Shown one piece after another: positions 25,959 to 33,800 of a stretch of 42,876 nucleotides of DNA (the first letter of the stretch is position 1; every line of letters starts with the position of its first letter). The stretch is from Rhizobium sp. Root1334 (GTDB lineage: Bacteria > Pseudomonadota > Alphaproteobacteria > Rhizobiales > Rhizobiaceae): assembly GCF_001426665.1 (NCBI RefSeq), contig NZ_LMEY01000016.1:1-42876 (forward strand), given 5' to 3'. Both the position numbers and the translations under genes were made by a program. Under the pieces are notes generated by a model that was given only the letters and a program-made list of their open reading frames with translations, was not told the DNA's origin and did no database searches.

Positions 25959-27349
25959 TCACGCCAGCGTATAAGCGGTCTTCACCACCGTGAAGAATTC
26001 GGCTGCATACTTGCCTTGCTCGCGCGAGCCGAACGAGGATGCCTTGCGGCCGCCGAACGGCACGTGGAAATCGACACCGGCGGTCGGCAGGTTGATCATC
26101 ACCATGCCGGCTTCCGAATTGCGCTTGAAATGGGTGGCATGCTTGAGGCTCGTCGTGGCGATACCCGCCGACAGGCCAAACGGCGTGTCGTTGGCGAGGC
26201 GACGGGGCCGAAGATTTCGTCGCGGCTGATGCGCATCTGGTTAGTGGCTTCGGTAAACAGCGTCGGCTGTAGGTAGAAGCCCGGATTTTCCCGTTCGATC
26301 GTCTCGCCGCCGAAGGCGAGCTTGGCGCCCTCCTTTTTGCCGATGGCGATATAGTCGGTATCGGTGGCAAGCTGACGCTCATCGACAACAGGGCCGATAT
26401 GGGTGCCAGCCTTCAGCGCATCGTCGACCACCAGCGTCTTCAGCATTTCGGTAAGTGCGGCGACGAACTTGTCGTGAATGCCTTCAGTTACGATCAGGCG
26501 TGAGGAGGCGGTGCAGCGCTGGCCGGTCGAGAAGAAACCGGAATTGGCAGCAGCCTCGACGGCAACCGTCAGGTTGGCATCGTCAAGTACGACCATCGGG
26601 TTCTTGCCGCCCATTTCCAGCTGGAACTTGCGGTTATGCTCGATCGAGGCGGCAGCGACCCGCTTGCCGGTGCCCGTCGAACCGGTAAAGGTGATACCCG
26701 CCAAATCCGGGCTGTCGAGCATCGCCTGACCAACGACCGAACCCTTGCCCATCACCAGGTTGAGCACGCCCTTCGGCAGACCGGCGCGATGCAGAATATC
26801 GACAATCGCCCAGGAGCAGCCCGGCACCAATTCGGCCGGCTTGAAGACGATGGTGTTGCCGTAGCAGAGCGCCGGGGCGATCTTCCAGGCCGGAATGGCG
26901 ATCGGGAAATTCCACGGCGTGATGATGCCGATGACGCCGATCGGCTCGCGGGTAATCTCGACGCCGATGTTCGGACGAACCGACGGCAGAACCTCACCGG
27001 CCAGGCGCAAAGCCTCGCCTGCAAAGAAATCGAAGATCTGTGCCGAACGGATGGTTTCGCCGATGGCTTCGGGAAGCGTTTTGCCCTCTTCGCGGGCGAG
27101 CAGGTTGCCAAGCTCTTCCTTGCGGGCGAGGATTTCGTCGGCTGTCTTCTTCAGGATCGCGTGACGTTCAAGGATACCCGAGCGCGACCAGGCCGGGAAA
27201 GCGGCCTTGGCAGCGGCGATCGCGGTCTGGGTGTCTTTGAGGCTCGCCCGCGCGTAAAGACCAATCACCTCATTCGTATTCGAGGGATTGATATTCTCAA
27301 TGGCATCTGCACCCGCGACCCATTCACCGGCGATGAGATTCTTGAACAT
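25959..27349 (-). pseudogene. Aldehyde dehydrogenase (ketoglutarate-semialdehyde type), frameshifted near the C-terminus
   Basis: Starting at the ATG at 27349 (AAGGAA upstream), the frame encodes a normal aldehyde dehydrogenase with Asn147 (PWNFP), Lys170, Glu245 (ELEMGG-type motif QLEMGGKN) and Cys279 (FSTGQRCT). After RDEIFGPVA at about 26207 it shifts. The true C-terminus, LANDTPFGLSAGIATT to KTAYTLA, continues in another frame and ends at 25959-25961. Comparison with the family shows roughly 13-15 codons missing at the shift, so a deletion that is not a multiple of three has occurred. It is the last gene of the dehydratase operon and would have made 2-oxoglutarate from its semialdehyde in pentonate or glucarate breakdown. 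Confidence 0.85.
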
Positions 27350-27412
27350 GCTGATTTCCTTCAAAAAGCATCGCTTTCGACGCAGGCCGACTTGAAAGAC
27401 AAGTCCGCAAAA

Positions 27413-28348
27413 TCACCGATCGGCGAAATGTTCACGCAGCGCCTCGACCAGCCGGTCGCCCATCTGTTGCCGCGTTTCACGCGTGCCGCTTCCCATATGC
27501 GGCGAAAGCACGATGCGGGGATCGGTCCTCAATGCCTCCGGCACGTGCGGTTCTTTCTCGAAGACGTCAAGGCCAGCGCCGGCAATGCCATTGCGCGCCA
27601 ATGTCGCAATCAGCGCCGCCTCGTCGACGATGGTGCCACGGGAAATGTTGACGAGAAATCCATCCGGGCCGAGCGCGTCCAGAACCTGCTGATCAATTAG
27701 GCCGATTGTTTCCGGCATGGCCGGGCAGGTCACGATGAGCAGGTCGGCCCATTGGGCGAGTTCAACGGCGGTGGCGAAATAGGCAAGATCGGCCGGCTTC
27801 TTCCGTGGCCCCTGATAGGCGACGGTCGCGCCCATGGCCTGCAGGCGCCTGGCTATGGCGGAGCCGATATGACCGAGGCCGACAATGCCGGTTTTCAAGG
27901 AGCGCAGCGAACGGCCGAGCGGAAACGTACCGCCATTCTCCCAATTCCCATGCCGCACGAAATCATGGCCGCGAACGGTGCCGCGCGTCACTGAAATGGC
28001 AAGCGCGACAGCAAGATCGGCCACATCCTCTGCCAGGATTTTCGAGGTGTTATGAACTGCGATGCCCCTCGCCTGCGCGGCTTCGACGTCAATTCCATCC
28101 AGCCCGGCGCTGTAGCTGGAAATGATCTCCAACACCGGCATAAGGTCGAGCATCGCTTTGTCGATATGAGCATGACGCACGGCAATGCCGCGAATGTTCG
28201 GCCCATGCTCGGCTAGCAAACGTGCGCCTTCGTTATGGTCTTTTGGAAAATGCAGGATATCGAAGGTCTCGTTCAGTTCCCGCTCGGTCTTTTCCGGGAG
28301 GTGTGCTGCCTGAAGAATGGTGATGTCTTTGTGCATGAAACTGCCCAT
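27413..28348 (-). CDS. NAD-dependent D-2-hydroxyacid dehydrogenase family protein
   Basis: A 311-residue protein of the D-isomer-specific 2-hydroxyacid dehydrogenase family. The NAD motif is VGLGHIGSAIARR. Catalytic Arg (VNISRGTIVDE), Glu (LDVFEKEP) and His (LSPHMGSGT) are all in place. It may interconvert a 2-oxo acid and its hydroxy acid, for example glyoxylate/hydroxypyruvate or a keto-deoxy sugar acid. Two starts are possible, 28348 and 28336, neither with a strong ribosome site. It lies 28 bp after the RraA-like gene and 63 bp before the broken aldehyde dehydrogenase. Confidence 0.88.
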   Translation of the reverse strand: MGSFMHKDITILQAAHLPEKTERELNETFDILHFPKDHNEGARLLAEHGPNIRGIAVRHAHIDKAMLDLMPVLEIISSYSAGLDGIDVEAAQARGIAVHNTSKILAEDVADLAVALAISVTRGTVRGHDFVRHGNWENGGTFPLGRSLRSLKTGIVGLGHIGSAIARRLQAMGATVAYQGPRKKPADLAYFATAVELAQWADLLIVTCPAMPETIGLIDQQVLDALGPDGFLVNISRGTIVDEAALIATLARNGIAGAGLDVFEKEPHVPEALRTDPRIVLSPHMGSGTRETRQQMGDRLVEALREHFADR

Positions 28349-28376
28349 CGCTCGGTGGAAAAATTCGGGGCGGCGC

Positions 28377-29102
28377 TTACCGCCCCTTTGTTTCGCGCCA
28401 TGCGGCGAAATCGATTTTGGTCTGGTCTTTTGTCGGAGGATAAAGACCGATGATCGAGCGGCCCTTCAGAACCTCCTCCGTGACGAAATCCTCGAACGCC
28501 GTCATTTCCACGGCCTCTTCGGCAATCTCGTCGGCAATGCCCGAAGGAACGATGATCACGCCTTCGCGGTCACCAACGACAACGTCGCCTGGCCAGACGG
28601 CGACATCGCCACAACCGATCGGTTTGTTGATATCGAGTGCCTGATGCAGGGTCAGGTTGGTCGGCGCCGACGGCCGGCTGTGATAGGCGGCGATATCGAG
28701 TTCGGCAATTTCCGGGCTATCGCGAAAACCACCATCGGTGACGACGCCGACCACGCCACGAACCATCAGGCGCGAAACAAGGATGGAACCGGCGGAGGCG
28801 GCTCGTGCATCCTTGCGGCTGTCCATCACAAGCACGGAGCCCGGCGGGCATTGTTCGACGGCCGCGCGCTGCGGATGATCCGGGTTTTGAAACACAGAAA
28901 GCTGGTTCAGATCCTCACGGGCGGGGATGTAGCGCAGCGTGAACGCCTGGCCGACCATGTTCTTCAGTTTCTGAGAGAGGGGGCGGACATCCTGGATGAA
29001 CTGGTTGCGCAAACCGCGCTTGAAGAGCGCCGTGCAGAGCGTTGCGGTGCTGACGCCTTCGTATTTCGTTCGCGTCGCGTCTGAGAGAATGTAGTCGGTC
29101 AT
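28377..29102 (-). CDS. RraA-like protein (HMG/CHA-aldolase-type fold)
   Basis: A 241-residue RraA-family protein with the diagnostic GVVTDGGFRDSPEI segment (substrate/metal-binding Arg-Asp) and the GSILVSRLMVRG helix. The N-terminus (VSTATLCTALFKRGL) matches family members that are 20-30 residues longer than E. coli RraA. In catabolic operons such proteins act as metal-dependent aldolases or decarboxylases of 4-hydroxy-4-methyl-2-oxoglutarate or related keto acids, not as RNase E inhibitors. Its place between dehydratase and 2-hydroxyacid dehydrogenase suggests it cleaves or decarboxylates the keto-deoxy acid. GGAGGA lies six bases before the ATG. Confidence 0.85.
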   Translation of the reverse strand: MTDYILSDATRTKYEGVSTATLCTALFKRGLRNQFIQDVRPLSQKLKNMVGQAFTLRYIPAREDLNQLSVFQNPDHPQRAAVEQCPPGSVLVMDSRKDARAASAGSILVSRLMVRGVVGVVTDGGFRDSPEIAELDIAAYHSRPSAPTNLTLHQALDINKPIGCGDVAVWPGDVVVGDREGVIIVPSGIADEIAEEAVEMTAFEDFVTEEVLKGRSIIGLYPPTKDQTKIDFAAWRETKGR

Positions 29103-29141
29103 AGGTTCCTCCAGTCAGAAATGCTTGGCCGTAATCGGCAC

Positions 29142-30872
29142 TCAGAAAATGTCGGGTTCGCCGGCGGACTTGCCGAATTCCGTCTTCAGGAAGTCGAAGT
29201 CGCAGCCGTCATTGGCTTGCAGGATGTGTTTCGAAAACATCCAGCCGTAACCGCGCTCGAACTTGTCGGCAGGCGCGACCCATTCCGCGCGGCGCCTTGC
29301 CAACGTCTCCTCGTCGACCAACATGTCGATCGAGCGGTTCGGCACGTCGACGCGGATGATGTCCCCGGTGCGCACCAAGGCTAGCGGTCCGCCGACGTGA
29401 GCTTCCGGGGCCACATGCAGAATGCAGGCGCCGTAACTGGTACCGCTCATGCGTGAGTCCGAGATACGCAGCATGTCGCGCACACCCTGCTTGATCAGCT
29501 TCTTGGGGATCGGCAGCATGCCCCATTCCGGCATACCTGGACCACCCTTTGGACCTGCGTTGCGCAGCACCATGATATGGTCGGCGGTAACGTCGAGATT
29601 TTCGTCCTCGACTGCCTTTTTCATCTCCGGATAGCTATCGAAGACGAGGGCCGGGCCTTCGTGGACGCGCAGGCGCTCTTCGCAGGCGGATGGCTTGATG
29701 ACGCAGCCATCGGGCGCAAGGTTGCCGCGCAGGACCGCCAGCGACCCCTCGTGATAGATCGGGTTGGACAGGGGCCGGATGACATCGTCGTTGTAGACCT
29801 CTGCGCCCTCCAGCGTTTCGCCGAGCGTGAAGCCGCTGACCGTCATGACGTCGAGACTGAGCCTGTCCTTCATCTCGTTCATCAGTGCCCGCAGGCCGCC
29901 GGCATAGTAGAAATCCTCCATCAGGTATTGTTTGCCGGAGGGGCGGATGTTGGCGATCACTGGCGTGATGCGGCCCGCCTTGTCGAGATCGTCCAGCGTC
30001 AATGGTACCCCGGCGCGGCGTGCCATGGCAATCAGATGCACGACAGCATTGGTGGAACAGCCTGTTGCCATGGCAACAGCGACGGAGTTATCGACGGATT
30101 CACGGGTGATGATCTTGTCCGGCGTCAAATCCTCGAACACCATCTCGACGGCCCGGCGACCGCAGCGGGTCGACATACGGATATGATTGGCGTCGGCGGC
30201 CGGGATCGAGCTTGCCCCCGGCAACGTCAGCCCCATGGATTCGGCGATCGCCGTCATTGTGCTGGCCGTACCGAAGGTCATGCAATGACCGTAGGAGCGG
30301 GCAATACCCTCCTCGACGCCGGTCCACTGTTCGTCGGAGATCGTACCTGCACGGCGTTCATCCCAATATTTCCAGGCATCTGAGCCGGAGCCCAGATATT
30401 CGCCCTTGTAATTGCCGCGCAACATCGGCCCCGCAGGCAGGAAAATCATCGGATATCCGGCGCTGACAGCGCCCATGACAAGAGCGGGCGTAGTCTTGTC
30501 GCAACCGCCCATCAGCACGACGCCATCGACAGGATGGCCGCGCAAAAGCTCTTCCGCCTCCATCGCCAGGAAGTTGCGATAGAGCATCGTCGTCGGCTTC
30601 AGCGCACTTTCAGACAGGGATTGGACCGGCAGCTCGACAGGAAAGCCCCCCGCCTGCAATACCCCGCGTTTCACATCCTCGACACGATGCTTGAAATGCG
30701 CATGGCAAGCATTGAGATCGGACCACGTGTTGAGAATGGCGATGATCGGCTTCTTGCCCCAATCTTTCTCATCATACCCCATCTGCATCAGGCGCGAGCG
30801 ATGGCCCGAGGACCGAAGGTCGTCAGGAGCAAACCATCGTGCGCTGCGCAGTGCGCTCACTGTCTTGGACAT
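29142..30872 (-). CDS. IlvD/Edd-family sugar-acid dehydratase (arabinonate dehydratase-like)
   Basis: A 576-residue iron-sulfur dehydratase. The three cluster cysteines are visible: Cys56 (SDLNACHAHF), Cys124 (GGCDKTTPA) and Cys197 (SYGHCMTFGTASTM). ILNTWSDLN, RPSGKQYLMEDFYYAGG and RISDSRMSGTSYGA are shared with L-arabinonate/D-xylonate dehydratases. It should remove water from an aldonic acid to give a 2-keto-3-deoxy acid. It is first in the minus-strand operon; TAGGAAA precedes the ATG, and the GntR operator at 30940-30951 lies 68 bp upstream. The exact sugar acid is not determined by sequence; the C5 acids are the best guess. Confidence 0.9.
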   Translation of the reverse strand: MSKTVSALRSARWFAPDDLRSSGHRSRLMQMGYDEKDWGKKPIIAILNTWSDLNACHAHFKHRVEDVKRGVLQAGGFPVELPVQSLSESALKPTTMLYRNFLAMEAEELLRGHPVDGVVLMGGCDKTTPALVMGAVSAGYPMIFLPAGPMLRGNYKGEYLGSGSDAWKYWDERRAGTISDEQWTGVEEGIARSYGHCMTFGTASTMTAIAESMGLTLPGASSIPAADANHIRMSTRCGRRAVEMVFEDLTPDKIITRESVDNSVAVAMATGCSTNAVVHLIAMARRAGVPLTLDDLDKAGRITPVIANIRPSGKQYLMEDFYYAGGLRALMNEMKDRLSLDVMTVSGFTLGETLEGAEVYNDDVIRPLSNPIYHEGSLAVLRGNLAPDGCVIKPSACEERLRVHEGPALVFDSYPEMKKAVEDENLDVTADHIMVLRNAGPKGGPGMPEWGMLPIPKKLIKQGVRDMLRISDSRMSGTSYGACILHVAPEAHVGGPLALVRTGDIIRVDVPNRSIDMLVDEETLARRRAEWVAPADKFERGYGWMFSKHILQANDGCDFDFLKTEFGKSAGEPDIF

Positions 30873-30939
30873 CGGTGTTTCCTACATCGTGTTTTTCTCG
30901 AATTCCGGATTAGCACAGGCAATAGGGAACGGCAATACA

Positions 30940-30951
30940 CTAATGCATTAG
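30940..30951. promoter_or_regulatory. Operator A of the sugar-acid locus
   Basis: Perfect 12-bp palindrome CTAATGCATTAG, 68 bases upstream of the dehydratase start. It shares its core with sites at 31821-31832 and 33679-33692. Its form fits FadR/FCD-type GntR regulators, two of which are encoded nearby. Confidence 0.75.
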
Positions 30952-31084
30952 CATTTATGTGGCGATCAAACCCTCCACCTGCTATAAGAATATGGAAAAT
31001 TAGAACGGAATGGCGATGGCTACCCGGCCTGAGCATCGGGCGGGGTATTTACGGACACGGGTGGTAGAATTCACCCTCCCGCCG

Positions 31085-31792
31085 TCAGAGCTGAACGAAA
31101 TCCGGATAGCGCTCGACGATGCTATCAACCATCGACAGCGTCCCCGAGAGATGAATTTTCATCGCTTCCTCGGCCCTTTCAGGGACCCCGGCAGCAATAC
31201 CTTCGATGATGGCATCGTGATTATCGACAACGCGCGCCTTGCCGACATTCGGCAAGTTGAGCCGGCGAAGCCGATCGATATGACCGCTGTGACGCCGAAC
31301 CACCGGCCAGATATCTTCCAGTCCTGCTTCTTCATAGAGAATATGGTGGAAGTCACGGTCGCGGCGCAGGAAATCCCCGTATTCGTTGGAAGAGACGAGA
31401 GCCTTGAGCTTTTCGTTTGCAGCGGTCAGGCGACTGATAAATCGACGATCCGGCTTGGATGCCAGTTCATGGACGATCTCCTGCTCGACGGCACGCCGCA
31501 TGAAATGCGACTGCCTCGCCAGGTTGATATCGATCTTCGATACCAACGTGGCATATTGAGGATAGACCGTGACAAGCCCCTCCTCTTCCAAACGCATCAA
31601 TGCATCGCGAACAGGGGTCTGGCTCAGACCGAACTGCTTTTGCAATTCAAGGCGGGACAGAGCAGTGCCGGGCGCAAGCTCAAGTTCGAGAATTTTCTCG
31701 CGAAGATATTCGACGATCTGCGGAGCAATCTGGCGCGTGCGATCCAGGCCACTACGATGCTTGGCAAAGGGCAAATCGGAGGTCAAAGACAT
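31085..31792 (-). CDS. GntR-family regulator, FCD (FadR) subfamily
   Basis: A 235-residue regulator. The winged helix is at residues about 20-85 (PQIVEYLREKILELELAPGTALSRLELQKQFGLSQTPVRDALMRLEEEGLV), followed by an FCD all-helical effector domain with metal-ligand-like Asp and His residues (RDRDFHHILYEEAG; HSGHIDRL; HDAIIEGI). ATG at 31792 is preferred over an upstream TTG. The gene is divergent from a second FCD regulator 68 bp away, and the space between them holds operator B. It may respond to the sugar acid or its keto-deoxy product. Confidence 0.9.
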   Translation of the reverse strand: MSLTSDLPFAKHRSGLDRTRQIAPQIVEYLREKILELELAPGTALSRLELQKQFGLSQTPVRDALMRLEEEGLVTVYPQYATLVSKIDINLARQSHFMRRAVEQEIVHELASKPDRRFISRLTAANEKLKALVSSNEYGDFLRRDRDFHHILYEEAGLEDIWPVVRRHSGHIDRLRRLNLPNVGKARVVDNHDAIIEGIAAGVPERAEEAMKIHLSGTLSMVDSIVERYPDFVQL

Positions 31793-31820
31793 CTTCCTTT
31801 TCAAATCGTCTTTGACTGTC

Positions 31821-31832
31821 TTAATGCATTAA
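31821..31832. promoter_or_regulatory. Operator B between the two divergent GntR genes
   Basis: Perfect 12-bp palindrome TTAATGCATTAA. The 24 bases 31821-31844 match 33680-33703 at about 20 positions, including the trailing TAGTGTG. It overlaps the region that must contain both GntR promoters. Confidence 0.75.
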
Positions 31833-31860
31833 TGCTTTAGTGTGAAGCGCTTCGCTCTTA

Positions 31861-32622
31861 GTGGCATTTTTCGCAGAAGGTACCGCACTCTTGACGGAAG
31901 ACACTGCTCCAATCGCAGACATACCGGAAATAAGGCCGTCCAGCTATGCGGATCAGGTCTACGGTCATGTTTTGCAGGATATTTTGAAAGGTACGTTTCC
32001 ACCGGGTAGCAAGCTGCCATCCGAGAGCGACCTCTGCGATCGTTTCGGCGTGTCGCGTCCGGTCGTTCGTGACGCCCTGGCACGACTGCGACTGGATGGT
32101 CTCGTCGAAGCGCGCCGAGGAAGCGGCACCTACGTCCTCAGCACACCGTCCCGAAACCTGCCTGATCTTGCCGACCTGACAGATATTTCCCGCTTTCTAC
32201 GCTACCAGGAGCTTCGGCTTTGCGTCGAAGGCAATGCGGCAGCACTCGCAGCCGAACGACGCACAGATACGGCGCTGGGCGACATCGTCGAAGCGCACGA
32301 GCAATTCACCAGCCAAGTCGCCCGCGGCCTCTTTCTGCCGGAAAGCGACCGCCGTTTCCACCTGTCGATCGCGGAAGCAACTGGAAACGAGTTTTTCAGC
32401 ATGGCTCTCGAAGGTCCGGACGTGTCGTTGAGCAGCTTCATGAACGTCTCGTTGTCGTTAACACGGTCAGGATCTCCGGCACGCGCGCGAAAGGTGATCG
32501 GAGAGCATGCAGACATTGTCGATGCCATCCGCAACAAGGACCCCATTTGGGCTCGCGTCGCAATGGAAAGCCATATTCTTCAGGCCCGTCGACGAATGAC
32601 AAATGGTGATCTGGACCCCTAA
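31861..32622 (+). CDS. GntR-family regulator, FCD (FadR) subfamily
   Basis: A 253-residue regulator. The winged helix spans about residues 28-95 (ADQVYGHVLQDILKGTFPPGSKLPSESDLCDRFGVSRPVVRDALARLRLDGLVEARRGSGTYV), followed by an FCD domain with conserved Arg/His positions (YQELRLCVEGNAAALAA; DRRFHLSIAEATGN; EHADIVDAI). It is distinct from the divergent regulator and not a recent duplicate: its DNA-binding half is of the classical LRXXGLVxxRxGxGxxV type. The start GTG at 31861 is uncertain; a TTG at 31891 is an alternative. It precedes the DHDPS-like gene by 75 bp. Confidence 0.88.
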   Translation: MAFFAEGTALLTEDTAPIADIPEIRPSSYADQVYGHVLQDILKGTFPPGSKLPSESDLCDRFGVSRPVVRDALARLRLDGLVEARRGSGTYVLSTPSRNLPDLADLTDISRFLRYQELRLCVEGNAAALAAERRTDTALGDIVEAHEQFTSQVARGLFLPESDRRFHLSIAEATGNEFFSMALEGPDVSLSSFMNVSLSLTRSGSPARARKVIGEHADIVDAIRNKDPIWARVAMESHILQARRRMTNGDLDP

Positions 32623-32697
32623 ATGCCAAAATATGTAATTTATGTTTACAACTTTTCTTTAATTCAGTAAGGATAGTTGACTTTAGGAGGGTCAACT

Positions 32698-33657
32698 ATG
32701 CAACAAGCACTGACGCAAGCCGACTACGCCTCGTCTGTAGTCGCCGTGCCTCCCATCGCGCTAAACACTGATTACTCGGTGAATGCGGGCGCCAACGAGG
32801 CCATCATCAAGCATATCGAAGGCGGTGGAGTGGATATCCTGCTCTATGGCGGTAATGCCAATCTCTATCATTTCGGCCTTGAAGATTATCGGTCTGCGAT
32901 GCGAAGCATCAAGGCAGCGGCCGCACCGGCGACACACCTCATCACCTCCATCGGCCCCGACTTCGGCAAGGCGATGGCGCAGGCTCCCATTGCACGCGAT
33001 CTCGGCTTCAAGAATGTCATGGTCCTGCCGACAAACTTCCCAGCCGACCCGGCAGGTGTCGCCAACGGCGTACGTAAACTTGCCGACGCATTCGGCAGCG
33101 GCCTTATCCTCTATCTGAAGCGGGAACACTACGCAGATCCCGACGAACTGGCAAAGCTGGTCGCAGAAAAAGCCGTAAGCTTCGTCAAGTACGCCGTCGA
33201 GAAATCCGACGCCTCCAAGGATCCCTATCTTGATGCTGTCCTATCTGCGATCGGGACGGACCATCTTGCGAGCGGCATGGGGGAAACCCCAATTCATGAC
33301 CATCTTGGACTGCGCAAGCTGACGACTTACACATCTGGCGCCGTCTGCATTGCACCGGTGGCTGCATCCGAACTGCTGACACTCTACAAGACCGGCCGAG
33401 CAGCCGAGGCTCTCGAATTGAGCCGGGCTTTCCTGGAGTTCGAAAAGATTCGCCTCGATCTCGGTGGCCTGCAGGTTTTGCATGACGGCCTGCGGCTTTC
33501 CGGAATTGCAGATACCGGCCCGCTTATGCCAATGGTTTCAAACCTTCCTGTGGAAAAATTGAAACCGGTCCAGGCTGCGGTTGACGCCTTGAAAGTCGCC
33601 GAAAATCAAGCCATTTCCCGGGTTTCGACCCTCGAGAAACGGATGGCCGGCCAATAG
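32698..33657 (+). CDS. Dihydrodipicolinate synthase/KdgD-family lyase
   Basis: A TIM-barrel protein of 319 residues of the DapA superfamily. The Schiff-base Lys164 is in SFVKYAVEKS, and GGVDILLYGGNANLYHF corresponds to the family's phosphate/carboxylate loop. In aldonic-acid loci, such enzymes dehydrate a keto-deoxy acid to 2-oxoglutarate semialdehyde or cleave it as an aldolase. It thus follows the IlvD/Edd dehydratase step. AGGAGGG stands six bases before the ATG at 32698. The usual YN-x-P segment is replaced by LYLKREHY, so a specialised substrate is likely. The gene is under operators B (upstream) and precedes C. Confidence 0.87.
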   Translation: MQQALTQADYASSVVAVPPIALNTDYSVNAGANEAIIKHIEGGGVDILLYGGNANLYHFGLEDYRSAMRSIKAAAAPATHLITSIGPDFGKAMAQAPIARDLGFKNVMVLPTNFPADPAGVANGVRKLADAFGSGLILYLKREHYADPDELAKLVAEKAVSFVKYAVEKSDASKDPYLDAVLSAIGTDHLASGMGETPIHDHLGLRKLTTYTSGAVCIAPVAASELLTLYKTGRAAEALELSRAFLEFEKIRLDLGGLQVLHDGLRLSGIADTGPLMPMVSNLPVEKLKPVQAAVDALKVAENQAISRVSTLEKRMAGQ

Positions 33658-33678
33658 TTGACAGCCCGTCGCACCTAG

Positions 33679-33692
33679 ACTAATACATTAGT
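33679..33692. promoter_or_regulatory. Operator C upstream of the peptide-type ABC operon
   Basis: Six-base arms ACTAAT and ATTAGT around AC, 22 bases after the DHDPS-like stop codon. It shares its core and flank (TGCTCTAGTGTG) with operator B. This indicates a separate promoter for the ABC genes controlled by the same regulator(s). Confidence 0.7.
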
Positions 33693-33728
33693 GCTCTAGT
33701 GTGTTTTAACAGTGTGGAGGCACTGTAT

Positions 33729-33759
33729 CCGGGCCGCGCATACCGATGCGGCGGCCCGG
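33729..33759 (+). promoter_or_regulatory. Leader hairpin before the binding-protein gene
   Basis: Arms CCGGGCCGC (33729-33737) and GCGGCCCGG (33751-33759), with an inner GCAT/ATGC pair, form a 13-bp stem with one bulged G and an ACCG loop. No T-run follows. It lies between operator C and the ribosome site, so it would sit in the mRNA leader. Its role could be RNA stability or termination of the DHDPS transcript. Confidence 0.6.
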
Positions 33760-33800
33760 GCACCATCGCATCAAGGTCTTTGACCAGGAGGAGAATGACA

